Source: Terriglobia bacterium (GTDB lineage Bacteria; Acidobacteriota; Terriglobia; Terriglobales; Acidobacteriaceae). From it: DNA of 64,000 nucleotides. The stretch covers positions 1 to 64,000 of the forward strand of contig JAIQFF010000005.1 in assembly GCA_020073395.1 (NCBI GenBank). The letters are read 5' to 3'. Position numbers and translations under genes: made by a program. Shown here piece after piece: positions 53,910-61,054 of this stretch (position 1 is the first letter of the stretch; every line of letters starts with the position of its first letter). Under the pieces are notes generated by a model, which saw only the letters and a list, made by a program, of their open reading frames with translations, was not told the DNA's origin and ran no database searches.

Positions 53910-54648
53910 TCCCCAGTGCTTCATTCACGTCCTGTACCAGGTTCCTGATATAGCTGCGGCGGTTGAGCAGATCGACCATGTGATCCAGCGCAGCGCGCTG
54001 TTCTTCGTTGCTATGGCGGTCAAGCGCCTTGTCCCACTGGTTCCAATGGCTCTTTAGTTCCTCGGCCAACTCCTCGTACTTCTTTTCGAGCCGGCTCCTA
54101 TGCCCTTCCAGATCTTTCACCAGGGTAGGATCGTCCTCGCCCATCTTCTGGTTCATGCGCAGTTCTTCAAGCTGCATGTTCAGCTCAAAGACTTCCTCGA
54201 GTAGGTCGGGAGGCACAATCTGTTTCTTAACTTCGCCGCTGGCGCGCGCCTTCTCGGTCGCGGTCTTCGATTGCTCCTCGAGTTCTACGCCTTCCAGCCG
54301 CAGCAGATACTGCGTGCGCTTGATGGGATCTTTTAGCGTCCGGTAAGCGTCATTGAGCAGCGAGCTCTGCTCCAGGCTCCATTCCTGCTCACGCTTGTCG
54401 GCACGGGCACTGAGATCGGGATGCAGCTTGCGGCTCAGTTCGTAAAATTCTCGCTCCAGACTCGCGACATCCACATTCAGCCTCCGCGGCATTCCGAAGA
54501 ACGAAAAATAGTCCACCGGCGAGGGCGGTTGCACTTTCCCGCAGGCGTGGCAGAAGTGAGCGGCGCGCATCTCGCCGCACGACCAGCAACTGGCGGTGGC
54601 TTTGCCGCTTCCGGCCGCGGCAATCGTTTTGGAGGTGTCAATCGTCAT
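53905..54648 (-). CDS. hscB: Fe-S co-chaperone HscB with N-terminal zinc ribbon
   Basis: The 247-residue J-protein has a CxxC..CxxC ribbon at residues 21-36 (CWSCG, CHACG), then a J domain (about 44-115) with VDYFSFFGMP and HPD at 76-78 in RKLHPDLSA. A C-terminal three-helix HSCB domain (about 125-240) follows, with LLEEVFELNMQLEELR for IscU binding. Classic bacterial HscB (about 170 residues) lacks the ribbon; it is known from human HSC20 and some bacteria. HscB delivers IscU to HscA. It lies between iscA and hscA in the operon. Confidence 0.93.
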   Translation of the reverse strand: MTIDTSKTIAAAGSGKATASCWSCGEMRAAHFCHACGKVQPPSPVDYFSFFGMPRRLNVDVASLEREFYELSRKLHPDLSARADKREQEWSLEQSSLLNDAYRTLKDPIKRTQYLLRLEGVELEEQSKTATEKARASGEVKKQIVPPDLLEEVFELNMQLEELRMNQKMGEDDPTLVKDLEGHRSRLEKKYEELAEELKSHWNQWDKALDRHSNEEQRAALDHMVDLLNRRSYIRNLVQDVNEALGN

Positions 54649-54660
54649 GTCTAGCGTATG

Positions 54661-54835
54661 TGGCTACGTGGTTGTGTGGCGCGGGCGCCCTCGCCCGCGA
54701 CCGGCGCATTGCAGCACAAAAATCTCAGGGATTTCCAACCCGCTGGACCGGAGAAGCTTAAGCGGAGCGCGGAGGGCCAGGCCGCTCCAGGCTTTAGCGG
54801 GCGAGGGCGCCCGCTCCACACAGGCCACACCACCA
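54661..54835. repeat. REPIN-like doublet between iscA and hscB
   Basis: Tailed palindromes at 54674-54698 (minus) and 54797-54821 (plus) lie inverted with CCACAC tails outward. The matching extends to 54661-54700 and 54796-54835, about 40 bases per arm. The 95-base interior has no gene. This fills the gap between iscA and hscB. Confidence 0.88.
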
Positions 54836-54842
54836 AATGCGC

Positions 54843-55223
54843 TTACCCTGAGAATGACGTTCCACATCCGCATGACTTCGATGCATTCGGATTGACGAAC
54901 ACGAACCCCTGCTGCATCAGAGTCTCCTGGTAATCCAGGACCATGCCGTTCAGATAGATGAAGGATTTCGGATCGACAAACACCCGCACATCGCCGAACT
55001 GGAAAATACGGTCGCGCTCGCGGGGCTGGGTATCGAACCGGATGTTGTAGCTCAGGCCCGAACACCCGCCGCCCTGTACGCCCAGCCGCAGCCCGCCCTG
55101 CTCCGGCGAGATGCCTTCCTTGACGATGGCCGAACGCACTTTGGCCAGCGCTTTCTCCGTGACCTTCACTCCGCCCTTTGTCGGGGCCGTTGGCTTGGTC
55201 GCTTCTTCCGTTGTGGTCGCCAT
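54843..55223 (-). CDS. iscA: IscA/HesB-family Fe-S carrier
   Basis: The 126-residue A-type carrier has an 18-residue disordered lead, then VKVTEKALAKVRSAIVKEG, LRLGVQGGGCSGLSYNIRFD with the first ligand cysteine, and NASKSCGCGTSFS with the C-terminal CxC pair. It accepts clusters from IscU and passes them, often as [4Fe-4S], to target enzymes. It is fourth in the isc operon; 46 bases separate it from iscU and 194 from hscB. Confidence 0.94.
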   Translation of the reverse strand: MATTTEEATKPTAPTKGGVKVTEKALAKVRSAIVKEGISPEQGGLRLGVQGGGCSGLSYNIRFDTQPRERDRIFQFGDVRVFVDPKSFIYLNGMVLDYQETLMQQGFVFVNPNASKSCGCGTSFSG

Positions 55224-55269
55224 AAATGATCCATACGCGCAGCTCTTACTGACAGCTGACAGCCGAAAG

Positions 55270-55683
55270 CTACTTCGCTTCGGCTGCTACCGGCTTGGCC
55301 GCGCCCTGCTTGGCCTTCCAGTCATGAATCGCCGCCCGGATGGCGTCTTCCGCCAGCACCGAACAGTGAATCTTCACCGGAGGCAGCGCGAGTTCCTTCA
55401 CGATCTCGGTGTTCTTGATCTGCAGCGCTTCATCCACGGTCTTACCCTTCACCCACTCGGTGGCCAGGGAAGACGAGGCGATCGCGGAACCGCAGCCGAA
55501 AGTCTTGAATTTCGCGTCTTCGATGATGTTGGTCTGCGGATTTACCTTGATCTGCAGCTTCATCACGTCACCGCACTCCGGCGCGCCCACAAGACCAGTC
55601 CCGACTTCGTTGCTGTTCTTGTCCATCGAGCCCACGTTACGCGGGTTGGAGTAATGATCGAGCACCTTATCGCTATATGCCAT
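55270..55683 (-). CDS. iscU: Fe-S cluster scaffold IscU
   Basis: The 137-residue scaffold has YSDKVLDHYSNPRNVGSMD, the three ligand cysteines in APECGDVMKL, KTFGCGSAIASSS and PVKIHCSVLAEDA, and the HscA-recognised LPPVK motif just before the third cysteine. A short Ala/Pro/Lys tail is extra. IscU builds [2Fe-2S] clusters from IscS sulfur and hands them on through HscB/HscA. It is third in the operon, separated from iscS by a 283-base repeat-rich gap. Confidence 0.96.
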   Translation of the reverse strand: MAYSDKVLDHYSNPRNVGSMDKNSNEVGTGLVGAPECGDVMKLQIKVNPQTNIIEDAKFKTFGCGSAIASSSLATEWVKGKTVDEALQIKNTEIVKELALPPVKIHCSVLAEDAIRAAIHDWKAKQGAAKPVAAEAK

Positions 55684-55775
55684 TTTTGACCCTCTCCTGA
55701 AAAATTAAACTCGTGTCATCCTGAGCTCAAAGGAGTCGAAAGACCCCTATTCCCTCCGGTGAAGCACCTCAGAGG

Positions 55776-55934
55776 CTGAAGCCCAAAAACCCTCCGAAAG
55801 CTCCATTGCAGGGCTAAAGCCCTGCTCCACTCTGAACACCAAAAACCTTGCTCCGCTCCGAACGCCTAAAGCCCTGCCCACCCTAAGCCGCCAAAAGCCC
55901 TGCTCCAGCCGAACCGCCAAGAGCCTTGCTCCAC
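55776..55934. repeat. Degenerate tandem array of GCTAAAGCCCTGCTCC units
   Basis: Within the 283-base gap between iscS and iscU, five or six imperfect units of the type (A)AAGCCCTGCTCCAC recur every 27-33 bases. The clearest palindromic member is GGGCTAAAGCCC at 55811-55822. Related GCTAAAGC palindromes lie at 51852 and 51890. No open frame is credible here. Confidence 0.7.
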
Positions 55935-55966
55935 GCAAATCAGTGCGTCACCGCGAGCTCAACGAC

Positions 55967-57262
55967 TTACTCTGCCGCCCACTTGACGCTCTTCAAGTCC
56001 ACGCCCTCTTTCGCCATTTCGTACAGCGGCGAAAGTTCACGCAACCTCTCCACCGTTTCGACCACGCGGTCGGCCACATAGTCCACTTCAGCTTCGGTGT
56101 TGAAGCGGCCGATGCCGAAACGAATCGAACTGTGGGCCAGATCGTCGCCTGTCCCTAAAGCCTTTAATACATATGACGGCTCCAGAGTCGCCGAGGTGCA
56201 TGCCGATCCGCTCGAAACTGCGATGTCATTGATGCCCATCAGCAGGGACTCGCCTTCCACGTAAGCGAAGCTGATATTCAGATTGCCGGGCAAGCGATGT
56301 TCCATGGAGCCATTAATGTAAACCTCGTCTAACCGGCCCATGATGCGGTCGCGTAGCCGATTTCGCAGACCTGCCAGATGGCACGCTTCTTTAGCCATCT
56401 CTTCCGAGGCAATCGCGCAGGCCTTGCCCAGCCCAACAATTCCGGGGACGTTCAGGGTTCCCGAGCGCATGCCGCGTTCGTGTCCGCCGCCGTCGATGAT
56501 GGCGGAAATCTGCACCCGAGGATTCTTGCGCCGGACGTACAAGGCGCCGACGCCCTTCGGGCCATACATCTTATGCGCCGAGATGGACATAAGATCGATA
56601 TTCATTTTGTTTACGTCGATCGGAATCTTGCCCACGGCCTGGGTGGCGTCGGTGTGGAAGATCACGCCGCGCTCGTGACAGAGTTTCCCGATTTCCGCGA
56701 CCGGCTGCACCACGCCAATTTCGTTGTTGGCGGCCATGATCGTCACCAGGATGGTCTTGTCATCCATGGCGCGCTTCAGTTCTTCCAGGTCAATCAGGCC
56801 GTCTTTCTGCACCGGCATGTAGGTGACACGGTAGCCGTACTTTTCCAGCCGCTTGCAGGTATCGAGCACGGCCTTGTGCTCGGTTACGGCGGTGATGATG
56901 TGGTTGCCCTTTTCCCGGTACATCTCGGCTACGCCCTTGATGGCGAGGTTGTCGCTTTCCGTGGCGCCTGACGTGAAAATGATCTCTTTCGGAGTTGCGC
57001 CCACCAGCTTGGCCACACGTTCACGCCCGGTCTCAACTCCTTCCTCGCCCGCCCACCCGAACGAGTGGTTGCGGCTGGCGGCGTTGCCGAACTTCTCCAT
57101 GAAGTAGGGAAGCATTTCTTCCAGCACCCGAGGATCCATGGGCGTGGTGGCGTGGTTGTCCATGTACACCGGCAGCTTCACTCCGTTGGCCGCGGTGCGC
57201 TGCTCCTGGGTTGCGGGGTGTCCATTTGTCCCCTGGGGGATCGTCTTCACATCAGTGCTCAT
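55967..57262 (-). CDS. iscS: Cysteine desulfurase IscS
   Basis: A 431-residue fold-type I PLP enzyme that takes sulfur from cysteine. An N-terminal lead of about 30 residues precedes [40 protein letters not shown] and [11 protein letters not shown] follow, then [17 protein letters not shown] with the PLP lysine, and [17 protein letters not shown] with the persulfide cysteine in the long mobile loop typical of IscS. It feeds IscU, encoded next. The ATG at 57262 is taken; the gap to iscR is 76 bases. Confidence 0.96.
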   Translation of the reverse strand: MSTDVKTIPQGTNGHPATQEQRTAANGVKLPVYMDNHATTPMDPRVLEEMLPYFMEKFGNAASRNHSFGWAGEEGVETGRERVAKLVGATPKEIIFTSGATESDNLAIKGVAEMYREKGNHIITAVTEHKAVLDTCKRLEKYGYRVTYMPVQKDGLIDLEELKRAMDDKTILVTIMAANNEIGVVQPVAEIGKLCHERGVIFHTDATQAVGKIPIDVNKMNIDLMSISAHKMYGPKGVGALYVRRKNPRVQISAIIDGGGHERGMRSGTLNVPGIVGLGKACAIASEEMAKEACHLAGLRNRLRDRIMGRLDEVYINGSMEHRLPGNLNISFAYVEGESLLMGINDIAVSSGSACTSATLEPSYVLKALGTGDDLAHSSIRFGIGRFNTEAEVDYVADRVVETVERLRELSPLYEMAKEGVDLKSVKWAAE

Positions 57263-57291
57263 AATTGCTCTCCTCAGAACTGGGAAAACTC

Positions 57292-57326
57292 GCAGCCCTC
57301 GGCTGCCCGGCTGACTCGAAGGTCAG
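57292..57326. repeat. Two small hairpins between iscR and iscS
   Basis: GCAGCC-CTC-GGCTGC (57292-57306) and CTGAC-TCGAAG-GTCAG (57311-57326) lie side by side in the 76-base gap. The GCCCTCGGCTG(C/T)CCGG wording recurs near 61003-61020. Confidence 0.65.
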
Positions 57327-57338
57327 CAGTCTTTCCAC

Positions 57339-57785
57339 CTACCCGATAATCGTGACCAACTCGGCCGGCCCGTCCTCGGCCGCTTCTTCTTTCATCTCCA
57401 GAATAGTGATGCCCCGGAGCAGCTCTTCGATTCCGTGGCTGACCCGCCGCAAAGGCTCGCGGATACTGCAACGGTTGCTCTGATCACATTCGCCGCGCAC
57501 GGTTACGCATGAAGTAATAAAAAGCGGGCCATCGATGGCTCTGATCACTTCAAAGGCCGAGATCTTTCCCGGGTCGCGAGCCAGCGTGTAACCGCCGTTC
57601 GTCCCATGTTGCGAATGGAGCAACCCGGCTTTGACCAGCCGCTGCAGAATCTTGGCCAGCGCTTCCTGGGGTATGCCGTAGGCGTCTGCTACATCTTTGG
57701 CGCTACAGGCTCCTCGCTCGCCATGCTCGGCCAGATGCTTCATGGCCATCAACCCGTAATCCGCTTTTTTGGTCAGTTTAAGCAT
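57339..57785 (-). CDS. iscR: Rrf2-family regulator IscR
   Basis: The 148-residue Rrf2 regulator from ATG 57785 starts MLKLTKKADYGLMAMKHLAE. Its winged helix carries IPQEALAKILQRLVKAGLL and HGTNGGYTLAR, and the cluster loop holds C93, C100 and C106 (SCVTVRGECDQSNRCSI). E. coli IscR uses three cysteines plus His107; here the equivalent position is arginine, so the fourth ligand must differ. Holo-IscR represses the isc operon when cluster supply is sufficient. It is the first gene of the operon, and an IscR-type operator overlaps its own promoter (57794-57851). A TTG three codons upstream is a less likely start. Confidence 0.94.
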   Translation of the reverse strand: MLKLTKKADYGLMAMKHLAEHGERGACSAKDVADAYGIPQEALAKILQRLVKAGLLHSQHGTNGGYTLARDPGKISAFEVIRAIDGPLFITSCVTVRGECDQSNRCSIREPLRRVSHGIEELLRGITILEMKEEAAEDGPAELVTIIG

Positions 57786-57793
57786 GGCCGGCA

Positions 57794-57818
57794 ATCTCCG
57801 ACCTTTTCAGTCGGATAT
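57794..57818 (-). promoter_or_regulatory. IscR type-1-like operator
   Basis: Read on the minus strand, ATATCCGACTG-AAAA-GGTCGGAGAT (split here for reading) agrees with about 19 of 25 positions of the E. coli IscR type-1 consensus and contains the inverted repeat CCGAC-N7-GTCGG. It begins about five bases downstream of the -10 box, across the expected transcription start, a position suited to autorepression. Confidence 0.65.
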
Positions 57819-57822
57819 ATCT

Positions 57823-57851
57823 ATATTAGATGCCAACCTGCTCAAATGCAA
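57823..57851 (-). promoter_or_regulatory. Promoter of the isc operon
   Basis: On the minus strand, TTGCAT (57851-57846), a 17-base spacer and TAATAT (57828-57823) precede the IscR-type operator and the iscR start at 57785. Confidence 0.6.
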
Positions 57852-58013
57852 CCCCTTACAGGCAATGGTCAATAACCGGCATCGAGGTGCGACGGATTTG
57901 CGCTTAACCGCCTGGAACACCACAACCTGGCCGGTCTTCCGCCGCGGCAGAGGAGATCAGGCCCACACCTTATCGGGATAGGGCTTTTCCCTGCTAAAGA
58001 TCATGGAGGGGAC

Positions 58014-58041
58014 TTGACATCTGGGGAGGGCGGTCTAAAAT
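58014..58041 (+). promoter_or_regulatory. Promoter of the small zinc-ribbon-like gene
   Basis: A perfect TTGACA (58014-58019), 16-base spacer and TAAAAT (58036-58041) precede the gene by about 100 bases. The 57852-58013 stretch between the two divergent promoters shows no gene. Confidence 0.7.
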
Positions 58042-58143
58042 ACCGCCAATTTCCGGCAAAATCCCCGGCCGTTTGACAGGGGACCAGCACCCGGATCTAT
58101 GACTCCATCCTCGCCGTCCGAATTCCCCGAGAAGAGAAGCAAC

Positions 58144-58293
58144 ATGCCACCGTGTAAACACCCGCGTGTCCAAATCGTGGCCCGCGAAGAAGACTCCGAA
58201 TTCGTTGAATGCAAGGAATGCGGTGAAGTCTTCGAATCCAGCGAATTCAAGGACATGATCATCGAAGACACCAAGCTCCCCAAGGAATCTTAG
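58144..58293 (+). CDS. Small acidic zinc-ribbon-like protein, 49 aa
   Basis: From ATG 58144 the product is MPPCKHPRVQIVAREEDSEF, then VECKECGEVFESSEFKDMII and a short acidic tail. One cysteine/histidine pair (CKH, 4-6) and a CxxC (C23, C26) could bind one zinc ion. The frame is open back to 58099, but the ribbon begins at the second ATG, which follows GAGAAG. It has its own strong promoter and lies divergent from the isc operon. I do not know a function; conserved short proteins of this kind occur in Acidobacteriota. The nearness to iscR may be fortuitous. Confidence 0.65.
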   Translation: MPPCKHPRVQIVAREEDSEFVECKECGEVFESSEFKDMIIEDTKLPKES

Positions 58294-58323
58294 ATTCCCC
58301 TCGCGGATATTACAGCCGTGGCT

Positions 58324-58395
58324 GCGAGGGCAAGGCTTGTCCCGAGCAGAGTCGAAGAATGCCCTCGCGACTGCCTGCCGGACGCCGGCGCTACA
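58324..58395 (+). repeat. Palindrome module, second copy
   Basis: GCGAGGGCA ... TGCCCTCGCG followed by CTGCC-GGACGCCGGCG and the tail CTACA is the reverse complement of the module at 51798-51845. It carries about 27 extra bases in the first loop. The two copies lie in opposite orientation, 6.5 kb apart, on either side of most of the isc operon. The remaining gap to 58485 shows no gene. Confidence 0.75.
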
Positions 58396-58485
58396 CAGGG
58401 GCCCAGCGTGACAAAGGTAACCCGGCTTCCAGCCTTTACGCTTGTTGCCACCATAACAATTTGTTAATGTCGCCCGGGGATTATC

Positions 58486-58896
58486 TTGTCCGTAAAAAGC
58501 CAAACTCCGCTTGTAGCCTTGGTTGTAGACGATTCCATGCTGATCCGGCACACCGTATGCAGGTTTCTCGAGGAGCGGGGTTACAGCGTGGAGTCGGCGA
58601 CCAACGGCGAAGAAGCGCTGCCCGTCGCCCAGCGGATTCATCCCGACATCATCATCACCGATATGCAGATGCCCAAGATGAGCGGCACCGAACTCATCAC
58701 TGCTCTCAAAGCCCGGCCCGAAACTGCGGGGATCCCGATCGTGATCGTGGCCGGTAAAAATAGCGGATTCGATGCCCAGGAACACCGCGCCAATTTTGCC
58801 ATTTTTAAGGACATCGATATCGAGGCCCAGCTTACAAAGGCTCTGGAGGCTCTGCTGGGAAGCCGCGTTACCAAGGTTAAGGCCGCAGTCAAGTAG
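58486..58896 (+). CDS. Single-domain response regulator (CheY-like)
   Basis: The 136-residue protein is a lone receiver domain: ALVVDDSMLIRHTVCRFLEERGY (acidic pair D15-D16), phospho-acceptor aspartate in DIIITDMQMPKMSGTELI, and VIVAGKNSG where the usual switch Thr/Ser is alanine. The conserved lysine after beta-5 appears as IFKDIDIE. It has no output domain and would act by protein-protein contact or as a phosphate relay. A TTG start at 58486 is supported by GGGGA five or six bases upstream. No cognate kinase is adjacent. Confidence 0.85.
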   Translation: MSVKSQTPLVALVVDDSMLIRHTVCRFLEERGYSVESATNGEEALPVAQRIHPDIIITDMQMPKMSGTELITALKARPETAGIPIVIVAGKNSGFDAQEHRANFAIFKDIDIEAQLTKALEALLGSRVTKVKAAVK

Positions 58897-58910
58897 GGGG
58901 CTAGGCAGCA

Positions 58911-58990
58911 ATTAGCACTTGGCTCCGCAGAACTTCCACTCTCTTCTCCCAACGATTACCACGAATGTTTGGCTAATTGCCAAGAGCCAA
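58911..58990. repeat. Heptamer-type repeat flanking the receiver/tsaD gap
   Basis: Units GCAATTA / GCACTTG / GCTCC at 58911-58925 face 7-nt units GGCAATT / GGCTCTT / GGCAATT / AGCC (minus strand) at 58967-58997, giving a degenerate inverted pair. It lies between two convergent stops. Confidence 0.65.
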
Positions 58991-59002
58991 TTGCCAAATG
59001 CT

Positions 59003-60145
59003 TTACCCCAGCGCCATCCCCGCTTCCGCCGAGAAATCCATGGCGGCAAACTCCCGGGCAAGAAGTTTAGGATAGGCCGCGGCTGCGATCATGGCAGCGT
59101 TATCTGTCGAGAGTGGACGCGAAGGGAAATACACGGGCAGGCCTTCCATGGCAGCGTCCTGCTCGAAGCGCTGGCGTAGTTCGTTGTTTGCGGCTACTCC
59201 GCCGGTGACAAACAGCGTAGCGGCGTTGCAGGCCCGCGCCGCGGCCAGGGTCTTCATGACCAGATCACTCACCAGCGCCCGCTGAAACGACGCCACCAGA
59301 TCCAGTGTTTTCCGGTCGCAATGAAGCAGGTAGTCTTCCAACCGGGGCTCCGCGATCATGCTCAACGCTTTTCGGCGGGCCTCAATCGAAGTCCGCATGT
59401 CATGAACTTCGACATATCGCAAAACCGCGGTCTTGATCCCACTGTAGGAAAAATCAAAGCGCGGGCCTTCTGTACCGTCGCTCTTGTCTTTCCGGTCCCG
59501 GTGTTTAAGCTGCGCGGGCGGAAACTTCACCGCCGTGGGATCTCCGTGAGTGGACAGCCTGTCGATAATGGGGCCGCCCGGATATCCCAGGGCCAGCAAT
59601 TTTGCTACTTTGTCGAAGGCTTCGCCGGCGGCGTCGTCGCGGGTGTGGCCGATGTTCTGGTAGGACCAATGTTCTTCCCGCTGCTCGGCCAGGTAAAGAT
59701 GCGTGTGCCCGCCCGAAACTACCAAAGCCAGCACGGGGAAATCCATCTCGCGATTCTTTTTCTGGCGTTCCTCGAGCAGAACGGCATGAATGTGTCCTTC
59801 GAGGTGGTTCACGGCGATCAGGGGCTTGTCGAGGGCGAAAGCCAGTGCTTTGGCGTATCCGATTCCGACCAGCAGGGCTCCGGCCAGCCCGGGCCCCTGG
59901 GTGACCGCCAGGGCATCAATGGATTGGTAGGTTTGTCCGGCATCGGCCAGTGCTTTGCGGACTACGGGCACGATCGCCTTCAGGTGCTCTCGCGACGCGA
60001 GCTCCGGAACCACGCCGCCATAAGGCTGGTGCGCGGCAATCTGCGAGAAGATGACGTTCGAGACGACTCTCTCGCCCGAATACACGACCGACGCAGCCGT
60101 CTCATCGCACGAGCTCTCAATGCCGAGAATGTAAGCGCCAGCCAT
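59003..60145 (-). CDS. tsaD: tRNA N6-adenosine threonylcarbamoyltransferase
   Basis: The 380-residue TsaD/Kae1 protein has ILGIESSCDETAASVV, VVPELASREHLKAI, TQGPGLAGALLVG, the metal-binding NHLEGHIHAV, VSGGHTHLYL and FVTGGVAANNELRQ. It is a little longer than usual owing to a charged insertion (KHRDRKDKSDGTEGP, about residues 215-229). TsaD transfers the threonylcarbamoyl group to A37 of ANN-decoding tRNAs together with TsaB and TsaE, which are not in the window. It is divergent from the DUF374 gene with 50-53 bases between the starts. Confidence 0.96.
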   Translation of the reverse strand: MAGAYILGIESSCDETAASVVYSGERVVSNVIFSQIAAHQPYGGVVPELASREHLKAIVPVVRKALADAGQTYQSIDALAVTQGPGLAGALLVGIGYAKALAFALDKPLIAVNHLEGHIHAVLLEERQKKNREMDFPVLALVVSGGHTHLYLAEQREEHWSYQNIGHTRDDAAGEAFDKVAKLLALGYPGGPIIDRLSTHGDPTAVKFPPAQLKHRDRKDKSDGTEGPRFDFSYSGIKTAVLRYVEVHDMRTSIEARRKALSMIAEPRLEDYLLHCDRKTLDLVASFQRALVSDLVMKTLAAARACNAATLFVTGGVAANNELRQRFEQDAAMEGLPVYFPSRPLSTDNAAMIAAAAYPKLLAREFAAMDFSAEAGMALG

Positions 60146-60185
60146 AGGTTTTAGTTTAGATCACAAATCAGTTCGCCGGGCCGAC

Positions 60186-60191
60186 TACAAT
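60186..60191 (+). promoter_or_regulatory. -10 box abutting the acyltransferase start
   Basis: TACAAT ends four bases before GTG 60196 and seven before ATG 60199, again the arrangement expected of a leaderless mRNA. Confidence 0.35.
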
Positions 60192-60198
60192 ATCCGTG

Positions 60199-60981
60199 AT
60201 GTCGAGCGTAAATCCGAGCGCGCCACCCGCCGATGAGCCGGTCAGTTCGCTCTACGATACCCGCCTGCCCCCACTCTCGCGCTGGCGGCGCATGCAAATT
60301 CCGATTATTGCCTCGGCGGTCATCGCGATCATTCGCCTGCTTGGCCCCACGCTGCGTTTCGAAGAACTGGGCATGCATCACTACCGGCAGTCCCGTGCCC
60401 GGGGGGAGCCGGTGGTGTCCGCCTTCTGGCATCGCTGCATTATTTCCGCCACCTGGTACTGGCGCAACCGGGGTGTGGTGGTGATGAACACCACTAACTT
60501 CGATGGCCAGTGGACGCGCCGCGTGATCGAACACCTTGGCTTTAGCACCGCCCAGGGCAGCTCCACCCGCGGAGGCTTGCGCGGACTGGCGGTCATGGCG
60601 CGGCGCATCGAAGAAGGCTTCGATTCGTCGTTTACGATTGATGGACCGCGTGGGCCGCGCTATGTAGCCAAACCTGGACCGGTGATGCTGGCCCGCAAGA
60701 CCGGCCGGCCCATTTACGTGTTCCATATCGGAGTCGAAAGGGCGCACACTCTGGAAAAAGCGTGGGACCTGATGGCGATTCCGCATCCCTTCTCGCGGGC
60801 GGTGATCGTAAGCGCCCCGCTGATCCTGGTTTCGCCGGACGCGGATGCGGATGAACTCAAGCGCAAGCACGCTGAGATGCAAGCCGCCCTGGAACGCGTC
60901 CGTGACGTGGCCGAATCGTGGTTCGGATTGAGCGAGCTGGAACGCGTGCGCCTGCGCACGGAGTGGAACGCCGGCGCCTGA
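60199..60981 (+). CDS. DUF374 lysophospholipid acyltransferase-superfamily protein
   Basis: A 260-residue protein of the LPLAT superfamily (DUF374). A hydrophobic segment (about 34-50, IIASAVIAIIRLLGP) is followed by VVSAFWHRCIISATWYWRN, where FWH carries the conserved catalytic-type histidine. GGLRGLAVMARRIEEG and TIDGPRGPRYVAKPGPVMLARKTG, the second LPLAT motif, come next. Members are thought to acylate lipid A-like or phospholipid acceptors at the inner membrane; no acceptor is established. ATG 60199 is preferred, GTG 60196 possible. Confidence 0.86.
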   Translation: MSSVNPSAPPADEPVSSLYDTRLPPLSRWRRMQIPIIASAVIAIIRLLGPTLRFEELGMHHYRQSRARGEPVVSAFWHRCIISATWYWRNRGVVVMNTTNFDGQWTRRVIEHLGFSTAQGSSTRGGLRGLAVMARRIEEGFDSSFTIDGPRGPRYVAKPGPVMLARKTGRPIYVFHIGVERAHTLEKAWDLMAIPHPFSRAVIVSAPLILVSPDADADELKRKHAEMQAALERVRDVAESWFGLSELERVRLRTEWNAGA

Positions 60982-60995
60982 TCCATCACGAGCCA

Positions 60996-61019
60996 CGGAC
61001 AGGCGCCCTCGGCTGTCCG
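60996..61019. repeat. Short palindrome before the CCA-adding gene
   Basis: CGGACAG (60996-61002) and CTGTCCG (61013-61019) pair around GCGCCCTCGG. The CCCTCGGCTG(T/C)CCGG wording is shared with 57297-57310. Confidence 0.6.
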
Positions 61020-61054
61020 GTCGCCGCAGCCGACTGCCGGTCAGCGTGAGAAAA

